Shown here piece after piece: positions 55,404 to 63,803 of a stretch of 64,000 nucleotides of DNA; position 1 is the first letter of the stretch; every line of letters begins with the position of its first letter. Source of the DNA: Paenibacillus pabuli NBRC 13638 (GTDB lineage Bacteria; Bacillota; Bacilli; Paenibacillales; Paenibacillaceae); the NCBI RefSeq assembly GCF_001514495.1, contig NZ_BCNM01000001.1:620001-684000 (forward strand). The letters run 5' to 3'. The notes under the pieces were generated by a model, which did no database searches, was not told the DNA's origin, and saw only the letters and a list, made by a program, of their open reading frames with translations. Position numbers and translations under genes: made by a program.

Positions 55404-56110
55404 TGATTGAGATTACTTCTATTGGCTCCAGCAGCGCGGGTAACGCCTACCGAATTACGGATGGCAAAACCCCGCTCCTGTTGGATGCAGGGCTGCGCTA
55501 TAAGGACATTCAGCGCGGCCTTACATTTCAGGTGTCTTCATTGTTCGGATGTCTCGTAACTCATGAACATGGCGACCATAGCATCGCTGTCAAGGATCTG
55601 ATCAAGGCAGGAGTGGACATATACACCAGCAAGGGTACAGCCAATGCATTACGCATTGATGGCCATCGTGTGCGGCCAGTTTCTGCCCTGGAACCATTCA
55701 TCATTGGTACCTGGTCGATTCTACCTTTTGATACACAGCATGACGCAGCGGAGCCTTTGGGGTTCCTCTTGGCTAATACAGCAGGGGACAAGCTTCTGTT
55801 TGCAACTGATACCTATTACATCAAACATCGTTTCACGGGTCTGACCCACATCATGGTGGAATGCAATTATTCAATCAAAATACTCAATCAAAATATTGCC
55901 GCTGGCCATGTGCCGGCGGTGATGAAGCATCGGCTGCTCCGATCACACTTCTCGCTCGAGAACGTGAAGGAATTCATCCGAGCTAATGACATGCGGCGGG
56001 TGCAAGAGATTCACTTACTTCACTTGTCGGACAACAACAGCGACGAAGCACTTTTCAAACGCGAGATTATGGCTCTCACAGGCAAACAGGTATATGTAGC
56101 GGGTAGGTGA
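55403..56110 (+). CDS. Metallo-beta-lactamase-fold hydrolase (YycJ/WalJ-like)
   Basis: The 235-residue protein has the zinc motif HEHGDH (His54, His56, Asp58, His59), an Asp in LLFATDTYYI, and the end HLLHLSDNNSDE. The relatives (YycJ) are cytoplasmic exonucleases. In this context a 5'-3' exonuclease producing single strands for the preceding RecT-like protein is plausible. TGATG overlap links it to that gene. Confidence 0.8.
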   Translation: MIEITSIGSSSAGNAYRITDGKTPLLLDAGLRYKDIQRGLTFQVSSLFGCLVTHEHGDHSIAVKDLIKAGVDIYTSKGTANALRIDGHRVRPVSALEPFIIGTWSILPFDTQHDAAEPLGFLLANTAGDKLLFATDTYYIKHRFTGLTHIMVECNYSIKILNQNIAAGHVPAVMKHRLLRSHFSLENVKEFIRANDMRRVQEIHLLHLSDNNSDEALFKREIMALTGKQVYVAGR

Positions 56111-56115
56111 TCGAT

Positions 56116-56304
56116 ATGAACGATCTGTCAGGCAAGCCGTTCCTGAAGAGCATGATGGGGGAACGGATTTGGAAGTTGTTCGATACTGACAAGGCAGCCT
56201 TTCAACGTGAAACTATTGCGTATTTTGAACGCGGGTACCCGGAATGGGAAGTAAAGCGGGTCAAGTATCCGCATGTATTCTTACAACACAGAAGGGGGCA
56301 CTAA
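56116..56304 (+). CDS. Small phage protein
   Basis: The 62-residue protein starts at ATG 56116 (GGTAGGTGA upstream; GTG 56107 possible). KRVKYPHVFLQHRRGH ends it. The family is not recognised. Confidence 0.6.
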   Translation: MNDLSGKPFLKSMMGERIWKLFDTDKAAFQRETIAYFERGYPEWEVKRVKYPHVFLQHRRGH

Positions 56305-56306
56305 GG

Positions 56307-56501
56307 ATGCCCAAGGTGGTACAAATATCTGTCGGTGCTTCATTTACAAAAAATCTTGGCAATTTTCAAAGCCTTAAGGTTGAAGCGAATATCGTTATGG
56401 AGTTACATAACGATGATGATCCGAGCGTCGCTTATGAAGATGCTTGGGCAAAGGTACAAGATCAGATTCGTAAGGGATTAGGGAAGGGGCAACCGAAGTG
56501 A
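56307..56501 (+). CDS. Small phage protein
   Basis: The 64-residue protein (VVQISVGASFTKNLGNFQSLKVEANIVMEL) starts at ATG 56307 with AGGGGG upstream. Its strand pattern recalls small phage single-strand-binding-like proteins, but I cannot support a family. Confidence 0.55.
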   Translation: MPKVVQISVGASFTKNLGNFQSLKVEANIVMELHNDDDPSVAYEDAWAKVQDQIRKGLGKGQPK

Positions 56502-56767
56502 GCAACCAAAATGTTTATACTCAAATGAATTTACTGTTACAAGAAGCGACTAAGAGAGGGCCTGGAGCAATCGATTCTCATTTTAAAGCTTTGGCATTCT
56601 CCATTGGGGCTCAGGCTGCAGTTATGTCGGACCCCAATGAAATGCCTACAGTCATCAATGATTTGATTAGCGAATTTGGCAGAGGTGTCCAAGCGGGGAT
56701 GCTGGAAGAACACGGAGTGAATGGCCGTTTTGGTGTTCAAGTCCACGCCGTAAATGTTAAGCGATAA
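56498..56767 (+). CDS. Small phage protein
   Basis: The 89-residue protein starts at GTG 56498 overlapping the previous stop, GGGAAGGGG upstream. The family is not recognised. Confidence 0.6.
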   Translation: MSNQNVYTQMNLLLQEATKRGPGAIDSHFKALAFSIGAQAAVMSDPNEMPTVINDLISEFGRGVQAGMLEEHGVNGRFGVQVHAVNVKR

Positions 56768-56776
56768 AACAAGGGG

Positions 56777-57751
56777 ATGAACGGCATGCCAGAAGGCAGT
56801 TACCCGTTTCCGATCTACTCCGGCATCTTGGAGCCAGACCACTACAAGAACATAGGCAACGCGATATGGCTTTTCCTCTGGTGCATCAGCTCCACAACAA
56901 TGGAGCAGGAGAAGGAGGGAACTGTCTGGGGCATTGTCCTAGGTGGCAAGCCAATGAAGCTGTCTGAGATAGCCGGTTATTTCGGAGTCAATGACAAAAC
57001 CGTCAGTCGTTGGCTGGATGCATTGGAACAGCATCATTACATCAATGTGACCAGGGCACCAAGAGGGTTGATCCTGAAGGTTCGAAACTCCAAAAAGAGA
57101 TCAGACAAAAATGTCCGATCAGTCGAAAGTGAACAGACAAAAGTGTCCGATCACAATCACGGCGATAAGACAATATTGTCCGATCAGTCACCAAGTGATC
57201 AGACAGAAATGTCCGATCACACGGCAGATTTGGGTAGTGATCGGACAAAACTGTCCGATCTAAAAGATATTACTACTACTACTACTGTTACTACTGCTAA
57301 TAATCCGGAATCGTGGGATGACATTTTGAATCCTGTTCATCGCGATGATGGAAGCGGTGGAATGATTGAAATATTAAATGCTTATTGCGAGATGCATAAC
57401 AAATTGGATTTTAACGTTTCTCCAAAAGAACGTTTAGCCATGGGTAAGATGGTCGCCGGAGGTACGCCTAGCCCTTTTACCATCCGAACTATGGCAAGCC
57501 TGCTTGAGGCAAAACGCATTCGTGAGGGAAACACATTCAAGCTTCCCAAGAGTTTTTTGTACTACCTGGAAGGGATCGAGGAAGCTTGGAAAATCCAACA
57601 AGCAACGGAACAGCAGCCTGTTAGACATTATGTTGTTCCAAAGTCAGAACCGCCAGCAGCTACTCAGCCCCGCAGATTAAGCCGTCAACAACAAAAGAGA
57701 GAGAGTCTTAAGCAAAGACTGAGAGAGGAGGAAGCCCGTGGAAAGAGCTGA
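56777..57751 (+). CDS. Phage replication initiator with internal origin
   Basis: The 324-residue protein has an N-terminal winged-helix (MKLSEIAGYFGVNDKTVSRWLDALEQHHYINVTR), a low-complexity middle encoded by the iterons (repeated SDxT/xLSD peptides) and a C-terminal helical part. Lambda O and related phage initiators carry the origin inside their own gene in the same way. It precedes the loader and helicase. It probably binds the iterons and recruits DnaB through the loader. Confidence 0.8.
   Translation: MNGMPEGSYPFPIYSGILEPDHYKNIGNAIWLFLWCISSTTMEQEKEGTVWGIVLGGKPMKLSEIAGYFGVNDKTVSRWLDALEQHHYINVTRAPRGLILKVRNSKKRSDKNVRSVESEQTKVSDHNHGDKTILSDQSPSDQTEMSDHTADLGSDRTKLSDLKDITTTTTVTTANNPESWDDILNPVHRDDGSGGMIEILNAYCEMHNKLDFNVSPKERLAMGKMVAGGTPSPFTIRTMASLLEAKRIREGNTFKLPKSFLYYLEGIEEAWKIQQATEQQPVRHYVVPKSEPPAATQPRRLSRQQQKRESLKQRLREEEARGKS
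57099..57260. repeat. Phage origin iterons (five)
   Basis: Five 22-bp units, GATCAGACA-N4-TGTCCGATC with small changes, at 57099, 57131, 57164, 57197 and 57239. Each is an inverted repeat; the last is perfect. Starts are 32, 33, 33 and 42 bp apart, that is 3, 3, 3 and 4 helical turns, so the sites lie on one face of the DNA. Confidence 0.85.
57268..57302 (+). other. TAC-repeat tract, possible DnaA-trio-like unwinding element
   Basis: Right after the iterons comes a run of TTACTACTACTACTAC type triplets and then CTGTTACTACTGCTAATAA. Triplet runs of this kind (DnaA-trios) mark the unwinding side of bacterial oriC. Encoded peptide is Thr-rich. Confidence 0.5.
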
Positions 57752-58073
57752 TGTCCTTAGGTTGTTCGTTGTGATAACCGATGAATATCCGAATTTTGAT
57801 GACAGTGACGAGAACGTGGATCGCCATCTCAAGGCGCTGAAAGATTTCCCTTTTGATACGGCTGTACAAAACGTTGAACGGCACATCGAGACAAACAGTT
57901 TTTACCCCAAGATCTCTGAGATACGGGGATTCGCCGCTGATCAGTCAGCGCGTGAACGTGAACTGGAAGTTACCAGGGCTTATCTGGACCAACGAGAAGC
58001 AAACCGGGCAAAAGCTACGTTACCGCCGCCTGGATGGAAGGATGAGTTACTTGCAAAACTTCGGAACACCTGA
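57738..58073 (+). CDS. Helicase loader (G39P-like)
   Basis: The 111-residue protein starts at GTG 57738, overlapping the initiator's end, behind GAGGAGG. Its helical N-terminal part (VLRLFVVITDEYPNFDDSDENVDRHLKALKDFPFDTAVQNVERHIETNSFYPKISEIR, broken here only by prose) resembles the loader/inhibitor of SPP1 G40P helicase. It should load the next gene's helicase at the origin. Confidence 0.75.
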   Translation: MERADVLRLFVVITDEYPNFDDSDENVDRHLKALKDFPFDTAVQNVERHIETNSFYPKISEIRGFAADQSARERELEVTRAYLDQREANRAKATLPPPGWKDELLAKLRNT

Positions 58074-59466
58074 TTTACCTCATAGCCTTGAAATTGAACA
58101 AGCAGTATTAGGTGGGGCTTTGATTGATATTGAAATGGCAGAAGAAATTGTAACAAGACTGGATTTGGACACTTTCTTCAGCGCAAAGCATCGTTTGATA
58201 TATCAAGCTCTTGTAGAGCTGGTAGAGAATCATAACCCTGTAGATCTGATTACGGTTATGGGGCGGTTGAAAGAGAAGAACGAATTAGAAGATGTTGGTG
58301 GGGTAGTTTATCTTTCCGATCTAGCGGGTTCTGTTCCGAAGCAAGCCAATGTTACTCATTACGACATGTACATTCACCAGTTGCAGGATGCGGCTATACG
58401 ACGTGATTTTATCCGGACGAGCATGTTGCAGATTGAACAGGCTATGGCTGGCACTGAAGTTCCGCAACTTCTCGCGAGTGCTCAACAAGCTAATACCAAA
58501 CTGGCGGATCGAGCGGCACCAGAACAAGACTTCAAGCCGATTCAATCAGTGTTGGTCGAATTCGTGGAAACGACTGAAACCAAGGCAACCAACTTGAAAA
58601 ATGGTATTGTCACTGGCTTACAGACAGGTTTCGCTGACCTGGACGGCATCACAGGTGGTCTCCAAAAGACGGATCTCATTATCGTCGCAGCTCGGCCATC
58701 CGTTGGTAAGACTGCTTTTGCACTCAACCTCGCACAGAATGTGGCCATTAAAACGGATGAGACTGTAGCGATTTTCAGTTTGGAAATGTCAGCGGGTCAG
58801 TTGGTGCAAAGGATGGTCAGTGCAGAAGGCAACCTGAATGCCAGTGTGATGAAGAGTGGGGATTTGGTGGATGATGACTGGACGACCCTTGCAGATGCGG
58901 TTGGCACATTGGGCGCAACCAATATTTTCATCGATGATTCGCCAGGCATAACGGTTCAAGACATTTGTTCCAAGTGCCGCAGGCTCAAAAAGGAAAAGGG
59001 GCTCGGGCTGATCGTCATCGATTACCTACAGCTGATTGAGGTGACCGGACGTTCTAAAGCTGGTGAGAATCGGCAGCAGGAAGTTTCCCTTATTTCTCGG
59101 ACATTGAAACAGTTAGCCAAAGAAATGGATGCACCTATTGTTGCTTTGTCGCAACTTAGTCGGGCAGTAGAACAACGCCAGGACAAACGTCCGATGATGT
59201 CTGACTTGAGGGAATCGGGTTCGATCGAGCAAGATGCCGATATCGTATCGTTCTTGTACCGGGACGACTACTACAACCAGGAATCGGAGAAGAAGAACAT
59301 CATCGAGATCATCATCGGCAAACAGCGTAATGGTCCCGTTGGTACCGTTGAACTGGTCTTCTTGAAACAGTTCAATAAATTCGTTAATTATCAACGCACT
59401 CATAACGATTCATTCGGGCCTACGCCACCACCGCCCAAAGATATAGAGAAGCGCCAGTATGCATAA
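58042..59466 (+). CDS. Replicative DNA helicase, DnaB-like
   Basis: The 474-residue protein has the DnaB N-terminal domain (LPHSLEIEQAVLGGALID) and the RecA-like core with Walker A ARPSVGKT (217-224), IFSLEMSAGQLVQRM, Walker B LIVIDYLQLI, and LRESGSIEQDADIV. The start at ATG 58042 lies inside the loader gene; TTG 58051 has better spacing to GGAAGG and is possible. Confidence 0.92.
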   Translation: MSYLQNFGTPDLPHSLEIEQAVLGGALIDIEMAEEIVTRLDLDTFFSAKHRLIYQALVELVENHNPVDLITVMGRLKEKNELEDVGGVVYLSDLAGSVPKQANVTHYDMYIHQLQDAAIRRDFIRTSMLQIEQAMAGTEVPQLLASAQQANTKLADRAAPEQDFKPIQSVLVEFVETTETKATNLKNGIVTGLQTGFADLDGITGGLQKTDLIIVAARPSVGKTAFALNLAQNVAIKTDETVAIFSLEMSAGQLVQRMVSAEGNLNASVMKSGDLVDDDWTTLADAVGTLGATNIFIDDSPGITVQDICSKCRRLKKEKGLGLIVIDYLQLIEVTGRSKAGENRQQEVSLISRTLKQLAKEMDAPIVALSQLSRAVEQRQDKRPMMSDLRESGSIEQDADIVSFLYRDDYYNQESEKKNIIEIIIGKQRNGPVGTVELVFLKQFNKFVNYQRTHNDSFGPTPPPPKDIEKRQYA

Positions 59467-59478
59467 GGAGGAACGGGC

Positions 59479-59637
59479 ATGAAACAAGGTAAACGGCCGA
59501 CAAAGCGGCAGAAGATGGAGATCAAGGTGAACGGCCTGAACGCTGACAACTGGCTAGTTGAACGGGATCTGCCATCCATGATGGTGATAGTTCATCGCTT
59601 TTCTGGCAAAGCACGTACGATCCGGCGGGGAGCATGA
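59479..59637 (+). CDS. DUF6906-like small phage protein
   Basis: The 52-residue basic protein starts at ATG 59479 behind AAGGAGGAA and reads KRPTKRQKMEIKVNGLNAD then NWLVERDLPSMMVIVHRFSG, which matches the DUF6906 pattern. It overlaps the next gene by ATGA. Confidence 0.75.
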   Translation: MKQGKRPTKRQKMEIKVNGLNADNWLVERDLPSMMVIVHRFSGKARTIRRGA

Positions 59638-59840
59638 TGGATAATCCTTGGAATAGATGGTCGATATACGAATACATGAAGCACCGCTTTCTCCGGACGG
59701 GAGAAGTGCCCGATCAGGACGAGCTGCAGGCAGAATTCGAGGGAATTGATCAAACTGAACTCCGTGAAGGGATCGTTGAGTTTGATGCAATTGCTGGCGA
59801 ATGGCCGGAACTGGAGGCGCAACATGCGAAAGTTGATTGA
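59634..59840 (+). CDS. Small acidic phage protein
   Basis: The 68-residue protein (WSIYEYMKHRFLRTGEVPDQDELQAEF) starts in ATGA overlap with the previous gene. The family is not recognised. Confidence 0.65.
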   Translation: MMDNPWNRWSIYEYMKHRFLRTGEVPDQDELQAEFEGIDQTELREGIVEFDAIAGEWPELEAQHAKVD

Positions 59841-59982
59841 TCCGCACCATCAGACACATTTGAGTTATGCCGTGCGCGGTGACGATGGCCGTAAGATGGC
59901 CGAAGTTTTTGTCATTCGGCGGGACATGCTGCCGGCAAATCAGCGGCGTAAGCAAAACACGAAGGGGCGGAAAGCCAAATGA
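59824..59982 (+). CDS. Small basic phage protein
   Basis: The 52-residue protein (MRKLIDPHHQTHLSYAVRGD start) has GGAGG 6 bases before ATG 59824, inside the previous gene. It overlaps the resolvase start by 4 bases. Confidence 0.6.
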   Translation: MRKLIDPHHQTHLSYAVRGDDGRKMAEVFVIRRDMLPANQRRKQNTKGRKAK

Positions 59983-60527
59983 ATACCCGTTATGTGGGAA
60001 TCGATCCAAGTACAAAGACAGGCGTCGTGATTCTGGACGCTGCCGGAAATGTCTTAAAGAATATTGAGATACAAGGCCAAGGGGAGGAAGAACCGGGGCG
60101 CATTAACGACGTTGTTGTCCGGACATTGAGGCTGATAGAAAGAGCGGACGTCGTGGCCATAGAGAACTTTTCATTTCAATCAACAGGGTCATTTGTTGGG
60201 CAACAATACGCGATTGGCTGGGCAATCCGTATCGGGCTATACCATCGCAAGCAAAAGTACATTGAAGTGGCCCCGAACTCACTAAAGAAATTTGCTACTG
60301 GAGTCGGTAAAGGAAGCAAAGAAGATCTAATTCTCCCAATCTTCAAACGTTGGGGATTCGAACACGAAAGCGATAACGTCCGAGACGCGTTTGTTTTGGC
60401 TCAAATCGTTCGGGCCATACACCAGCCGATTCAACTGACGAAACCACAGCAGGAAGTAATTCACAATCTGCTGCATCCACCTAAAAAAACAACCACATCT
60501 AAAACCAAAACCAAGAGAGGAAAGTGA
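59979..60527 (+). CDS. RuvC-like Holliday junction resolvase
   Basis: The 182-residue protein has the RNase H-fold nuclease start YVGIDPSTKTG (Asp9), the Glu in VVAIENFSF, and an Asp near the end (SDNVRDAFVLAQI). It should cut branched DNA during phage replication or recombination. A basic Lys-rich tail follows. Confidence 0.85.
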   Translation: MNTRYVGIDPSTKTGVVILDAAGNVLKNIEIQGQGEEEPGRINDVVVRTLRLIERADVVAIENFSFQSTGSFVGQQYAIGWAIRIGLYHRKQKYIEVAPNSLKKFATGVGKGSKEDLILPIFKRWGFEHESDNVRDAFVLAQIVRAIHQPIQLTKPQQEVIHNLLHPPKKTTTSKTKTKRGK

Positions 60528-60532
60528 ACAAT

Positions 60533-61375
60533 ATGACAATCGAATTCGCCAAATTTACAGCAGAGGTAGCAAAGGGTATCAAAATCGGTTCTGAAGTTGA
60601 AGTAAAACTTCTGATTCCTTTGAAATCAGCGGTACCGTTTCTGGAATTCCTGAGCAACAGCCAAGGCGAGGACGTGTTAGTGCACCTTGGAGATCCGCAA
60701 GCTTCTTTTAACTTCGAGGACCAGGACGATATGTACCGCAAATGGAATGGTCACCGCGTAACGACTGATCAATCTGGTGTAGTGACGCAGATTGAGAAGA
60801 CAGGGAATGAACCTCAACAGGACGAGAACCAAGCTCAAATGTTTGGACCAGACGGTGAGCCGATTCAGCCACAGGAACCGACCGGAGATGGTCAAGAATC
60901 GGAGGATGGGAACGAACAGCCAACTGTTCCACCTACGGGCGGCGATGATCCGGGTAGCGATCCAAATGATCCATACGGTGATAACGATGACATCCCTGAC
61001 TGGATGAAGGAAGGTGGAGATGATCAGTCCGGATCGAAGGAGATGGACTTTACTTCTGAAGGTGGAGAAGGTGAACCGGAGCCGCCAGCGGATCAACAGC
61101 AGGAAGTGAAGCAAGATCCACCTGCAAGTGATGCAGAAGGGGCTTCTGGTGAGGTGGACAAGGATGCGCTTGAACAGTACATCATCACTGAACGTCCTAC
61201 ATTCCCTGACATGCCACTTGATTTCCCTAATCTCTTTGAACAGAAGCGGGACCAAGGGGTCACATGGCGGGAAATTGCAAATAGCGTGGGCCTAACGTCT
61301 GGTCAACTTAGCAGCAAGTTAACCAAGTATAAGGAACGTGTTAAGGAGAAAATGGTAGGCAACGGGGTAGCGTAA
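60533..61375 (+). CDS. Acidic phage protein with C-terminal HTH-like segment
   Basis: The 280-residue protein has a folded N-terminal part of about 85 residues, a long acidic Pro/Gly/Asp/Glu-rich linker (about 90-210), and a C-terminal segment GVTWREIANSVGLTSGQLSSKLTKYKERV that looks like a helix-turn-helix. ATG 60533 chosen; GTG 60524 possible. The family is not recognised. Confidence 0.65.
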   Translation: MTIEFAKFTAEVAKGIKIGSEVEVKLLIPLKSAVPFLEFLSNSQGEDVLVHLGDPQASFNFEDQDDMYRKWNGHRVTTDQSGVVTQIEKTGNEPQQDENQAQMFGPDGEPIQPQEPTGDGQESEDGNEQPTVPPTGGDDPGSDPNDPYGDNDDIPDWMKEGGDDQSGSKEMDFTSEGGEGEPEPPADQQQEVKQDPPASDAEGASGEVDKDALEQYIITERPTFPDMPLDFPNLFEQKRDQGVTWREIANSVGLTSGQLSSKLTKYKERVKEKMVGNGVA

Positions 61376-61390
61376 CCCTCCACATAGCAG

Positions 61391-61420
61391 CATCCCCAGT
61401 CAATGGTTGGCCGGGGATAC
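61391..61420. terminator. Hairpin between convergent prophage genes
   Basis: ATCCCC pairs with GGGGAT and GTCAA with TTGGC around a short loop. T-tract is poor, but position between convergent stops suits a terminator. Confidence 0.45.
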
Positions 61421-61439
61421 TATCTGCATTAATCAGATG

Positions 61440-61904
61440 TTAACCTGAAAAAGCTATTCCATTAAATCCTGCATTTACCATCCATACTCCAGGTTGGCCT
61501 ACTTCCAAATTAGAATAAATAAAAAGACTATATCGAATTTGGCCAGTTATTAATGCTTGAATATTGGGGAGATCTGCTGCAGTTATAGAGATCGTTGAAG
61601 CCGTACCATCTATAGGACCTGGTCTAACAACTGATTGATAAATGCGTGTACCTGATCCTAAAGTTCCATTTCCGTTTCTTTCGATAACAACAGTAACATC
61701 GGTATCATCGGGTGAATCTAGTGCTTTATAGAATGTTACAGAACCTGATAGCCATACCCTTACACTGTTTAAGTCAGGGCTTACTGAAGAAGTCTGAATA
61801 CCCAAATCACCTATTAATATTGGGGTTACAAAGACGTATTCAATATTACCACCTGTACCAGAGTTATGTTCGGAAACTCGCATATCAAGCGCACGAATTG
61901 TCAT
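61440..61904 (-). CDS. Leftward prophage gene, moron candidate
   Basis: The 154-residue protein is on the minus strand against the surrounding operon. It is rich in beta strands and Ser/Thr/Gly (VSEHNSGTGGNIEYVFVTP; LFIYSNLEVGQPGVWMVNAG, then FNGIAFSG). This pattern suits a jelly-roll-like fold as in surface or spore-associated proteins, which I cannot confirm. ATG 61904 has AAGGAG 8 bases upstream. Its own transcription unit suggests lysogenic expression. Confidence 0.7.
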   Translation of the reverse strand: MTIRALDMRVSEHNSGTGGNIEYVFVTPILIGDLGIQTSSVSPDLNSVRVWLSGSVTFYKALDSPDDTDVTVVIERNGNGTLGSGTRIYQSVVRPGPIDGTASTISITAADLPNIQALITGQIRYSLFIYSNLEVGQPGVWMVNAGFNGIAFSG

Positions 61905-62286
61905 GGCAAGCACTCCTTTTTTTAATAGAGTACTCAATCCAGAGGCATTTTGTGAGCCTGTTTTTAAGAGATTGATAGTTCAAGTAATTCGTACCTAGTA
62001 AACATAACATATAAAAATTAGGCCCATTTCACCTGAGGTAATGCAGTTGGATTATCAAAGAATTAGGGGCCGCATCTCAAGATAACCGGATCCGTAGGAA
62101 GGCATTCATACGGAAAAAATTTGCACATGGATTATAGAAGCTTGAAGATGGAAACGTGGAGACATCTGAAGGACATCGGCGCTGAGCACCCACCCGAAAG
62201 ACCAGAAAGCGGCAGAAGGCTGTAACTGCTCCACAACAGCATAACGGCAACAGTAGGTACTATAAACGCGGGGGTGAGTGGTAGGT
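61905..62286. other. 382-bp spacer
   Basis: It contains the upstream region of the leftward gene and a possible 32-codon frame at 62127-62225 (MDYRSLKMETWRHLKD start) without a ribosome site. Nothing firm is seen. Confidence 0.45.
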
Positions 62287-62412
62287 TTGCAAAGAGATCA
62301 TAGAGCATTGTTGTTGGAATACGGTTTTCCGGAGGACTTGGTAAGTGGCTGGAGTGCTGAAGACTGCGAAGCTGAATGGGATGAATTTTGTAGCGAAGTG
62401 ATTCCGGAATAA
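62287..62412 (+). CDS. Very small acidic phage protein
   Basis: A TTG at 62287 behind GGGGGTGAG opens a 41-residue frame (ALLLEYGFPEDLVSGWSAED, then CEAEWDEFCSEVIPE). Composition and position suit a real phage miniprotein. Call rests on frame quality only. Confidence 0.5.
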   Translation: MQRDHRALLLEYGFPEDLVSGWSAEDCEAEWDEFCSEVIPE

Positions 62413-62417
62413 TAAAT

Positions 62418-62450
62418 ATCCCCCGCAAGCTTGGCGGCCAGGCGGGGGAT
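62418..62450 (+). terminator. Strong hairpin before the late regulator
   Basis: ATCCCCCGC pairs with GCGGGGGAT around a 15-base loop; no T-tract. Confidence 0.45.
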
Positions 62451-62520
62451 GTAGTGGATGTTATTTCCTCATTCCTCTTATTAGTATATCACAGGATAAA
62501 GGGGAATGAGGGGAATGGCG

Positions 62521-63006
62521 ATGGCATGGGGACAAGGGGAACTCTTTGCAAAAGCATCTAAACAGGAAATCCAGCGGACAAAGTTCCTGCTCGATAAATA
62601 TACAGATATGGTCTCCTTGATGAGAGACTTTGAGCAATTTGAGCAGGATATGCAACAAATAACGATTGAAGGCGAAGCAGCTCGCCGCATTGATCAAACG
62701 GATCTGCATGCGGACAAAACGGCTAACGCTACAATTCTGATTGAAAAGCAACGCTGGGTATATAAAAGATATCAGTTTTACACGAACCAACTTCGCAGGG
62801 CCTGCGCACTGATTAAGGAAAATGAGACTAAACAAGCAATAGACTACCGTTATATTCAAGGGTACTCGCATAAAGAGACTTTATTGTTCTTTCGGCATGG
62901 TCTCAGTAGCAGTACGATCCGTCGTAGATTACTGGAAGGCACTGAGAGCATGGCCAACACCCTAAAGCTTATGGGATTCTTTGAGCAGGACAATGCGGAG
63001 TTTTGA
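62521..63006 (+). CDS. ArpU/RinA-like late-operon regulator
   Basis: The 161-residue protein has a helical N-terminal region and a C-terminal sigma-70 region-4-like helix-turn-helix (AIDYRYIQGYSHKETLLFFRHGLSSSTIRRRLLEG). Phage ArpU-type proteins activate the packaging and late genes, and occupy this position before terS. ATG 62521 has GAGGGG upstream; 62506 is also possible. Confidence 0.75.
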   Translation: MAWGQGELFAKASKQEIQRTKFLLDKYTDMVSLMRDFEQFEQDMQQITIEGEAARRIDQTDLHADKTANATILIEKQRWVYKRYQFYTNQLRRACALIKENETKQAIDYRYIQGYSHKETLLFFRHGLSSSTIRRRLLEGTESMANTLKLMGFFEQDNAEF

Positions 63007-63098
63007 GGAAGAGGCAAAAGAAAGCCTAGTTGACTAACATGGAATTGGTCAAACATATACACGCATATCTTGTTAAAAACCAAAGGAATGATCTATTC

Positions 63099-63803
63099 AT
63101 GAAAAAGAAAACACGGCGGTTGGCAGTTCCGATCACATCAAAGAAAAAAGTAAAGGTAACTGCGACATACAAGACTATCCAAGTAGCGGTTCCACAAGCT
63201 CCTGTAGAGGGTGTACTGCCGCCTTCAATGACGTTTTATGTAGATGCACGGTTTACCACTACACAAGTAACCCGGATAAGGCAGATGATAGGTATTATCC
63301 TTGCAGAATGGGATGAACATTTTAGAGCGAGAAACCAGGGAGAACAATCAGCCTATGAAATTTGCGTTGATAAATATGCGCGTTTCAACTTAGGTCCTGT
63401 ATGGTTCGAAGAGAAACTTGCAAATGGATATGCTGCCGCTGGTGTTCAAATGGATGGTTTAACAGAAATGATAGTTGCCAATGGATTTGGGATAGCGTCT
63501 AAAGCCTACATCATGTATCAAGAATCAGTCAATTCCACGATTAAGGCTGTGAATGCATCGAACCCTGAAACTGCTTCGCTTTCAGTTACTATTAATGCAA
63601 GTGATCTTAGTAAAACTAGTGTATCAAATCAATTTCTTGCCGGATCTCTCCTGCATGCCTGGCTTCACCGAGAGGGATATCGTCACCCTGCAGGTAAATA
63701 CACTTCTTACATGGCTGGAGAAGCAAGCATGTGCATTATGAGAGATAATCGGGATAAAACCCCTAACGTACCAGTTAGCACCTATACGAAATGGTTAGAT
63801 TGA
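63099..63803 (+). CDS. Unknown protein with a metzincin-like HAxxHxxGxxH motif
   Basis: The 234-residue protein has a basic N-terminus and the segment HAWLHREGYRH near its end. This matches the metzincin zinc motif HExxHxxGxxH with Ala in place of the catalytic Glu. Met-containing YMAGEASMCIM follows, where metzincins have the Met-turn. It could be a zinc-binding pseudo-protease or chance. ATG 63099 has AAAGGA upstream; the frame opens at 63030. Confidence 0.6.
   Translation: MKKKTRRLAVPITSKKKVKVTATYKTIQVAVPQAPVEGVLPPSMTFYVDARFTTTQVTRIRQMIGIILAEWDEHFRARNQGEQSAYEICVDKYARFNLGPVWFEEKLANGYAAAGVQMDGLTEMIVANGFGIASKAYIMYQESVNSTIKAVNASNPETASLSVTINASDLSKTSVSNQFLAGSLLHAWLHREGYRHPAGKYTSYMAGEASMCIMRDNRDKTPNVPVSTYTKWLD

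Noticed and set aside
57099..57260. CRISPR array
   Set aside because: The repeats are inverted-repeat iterons inside an open frame with 10-20 bp gaps, no spacers of uniform size and no cas genes.
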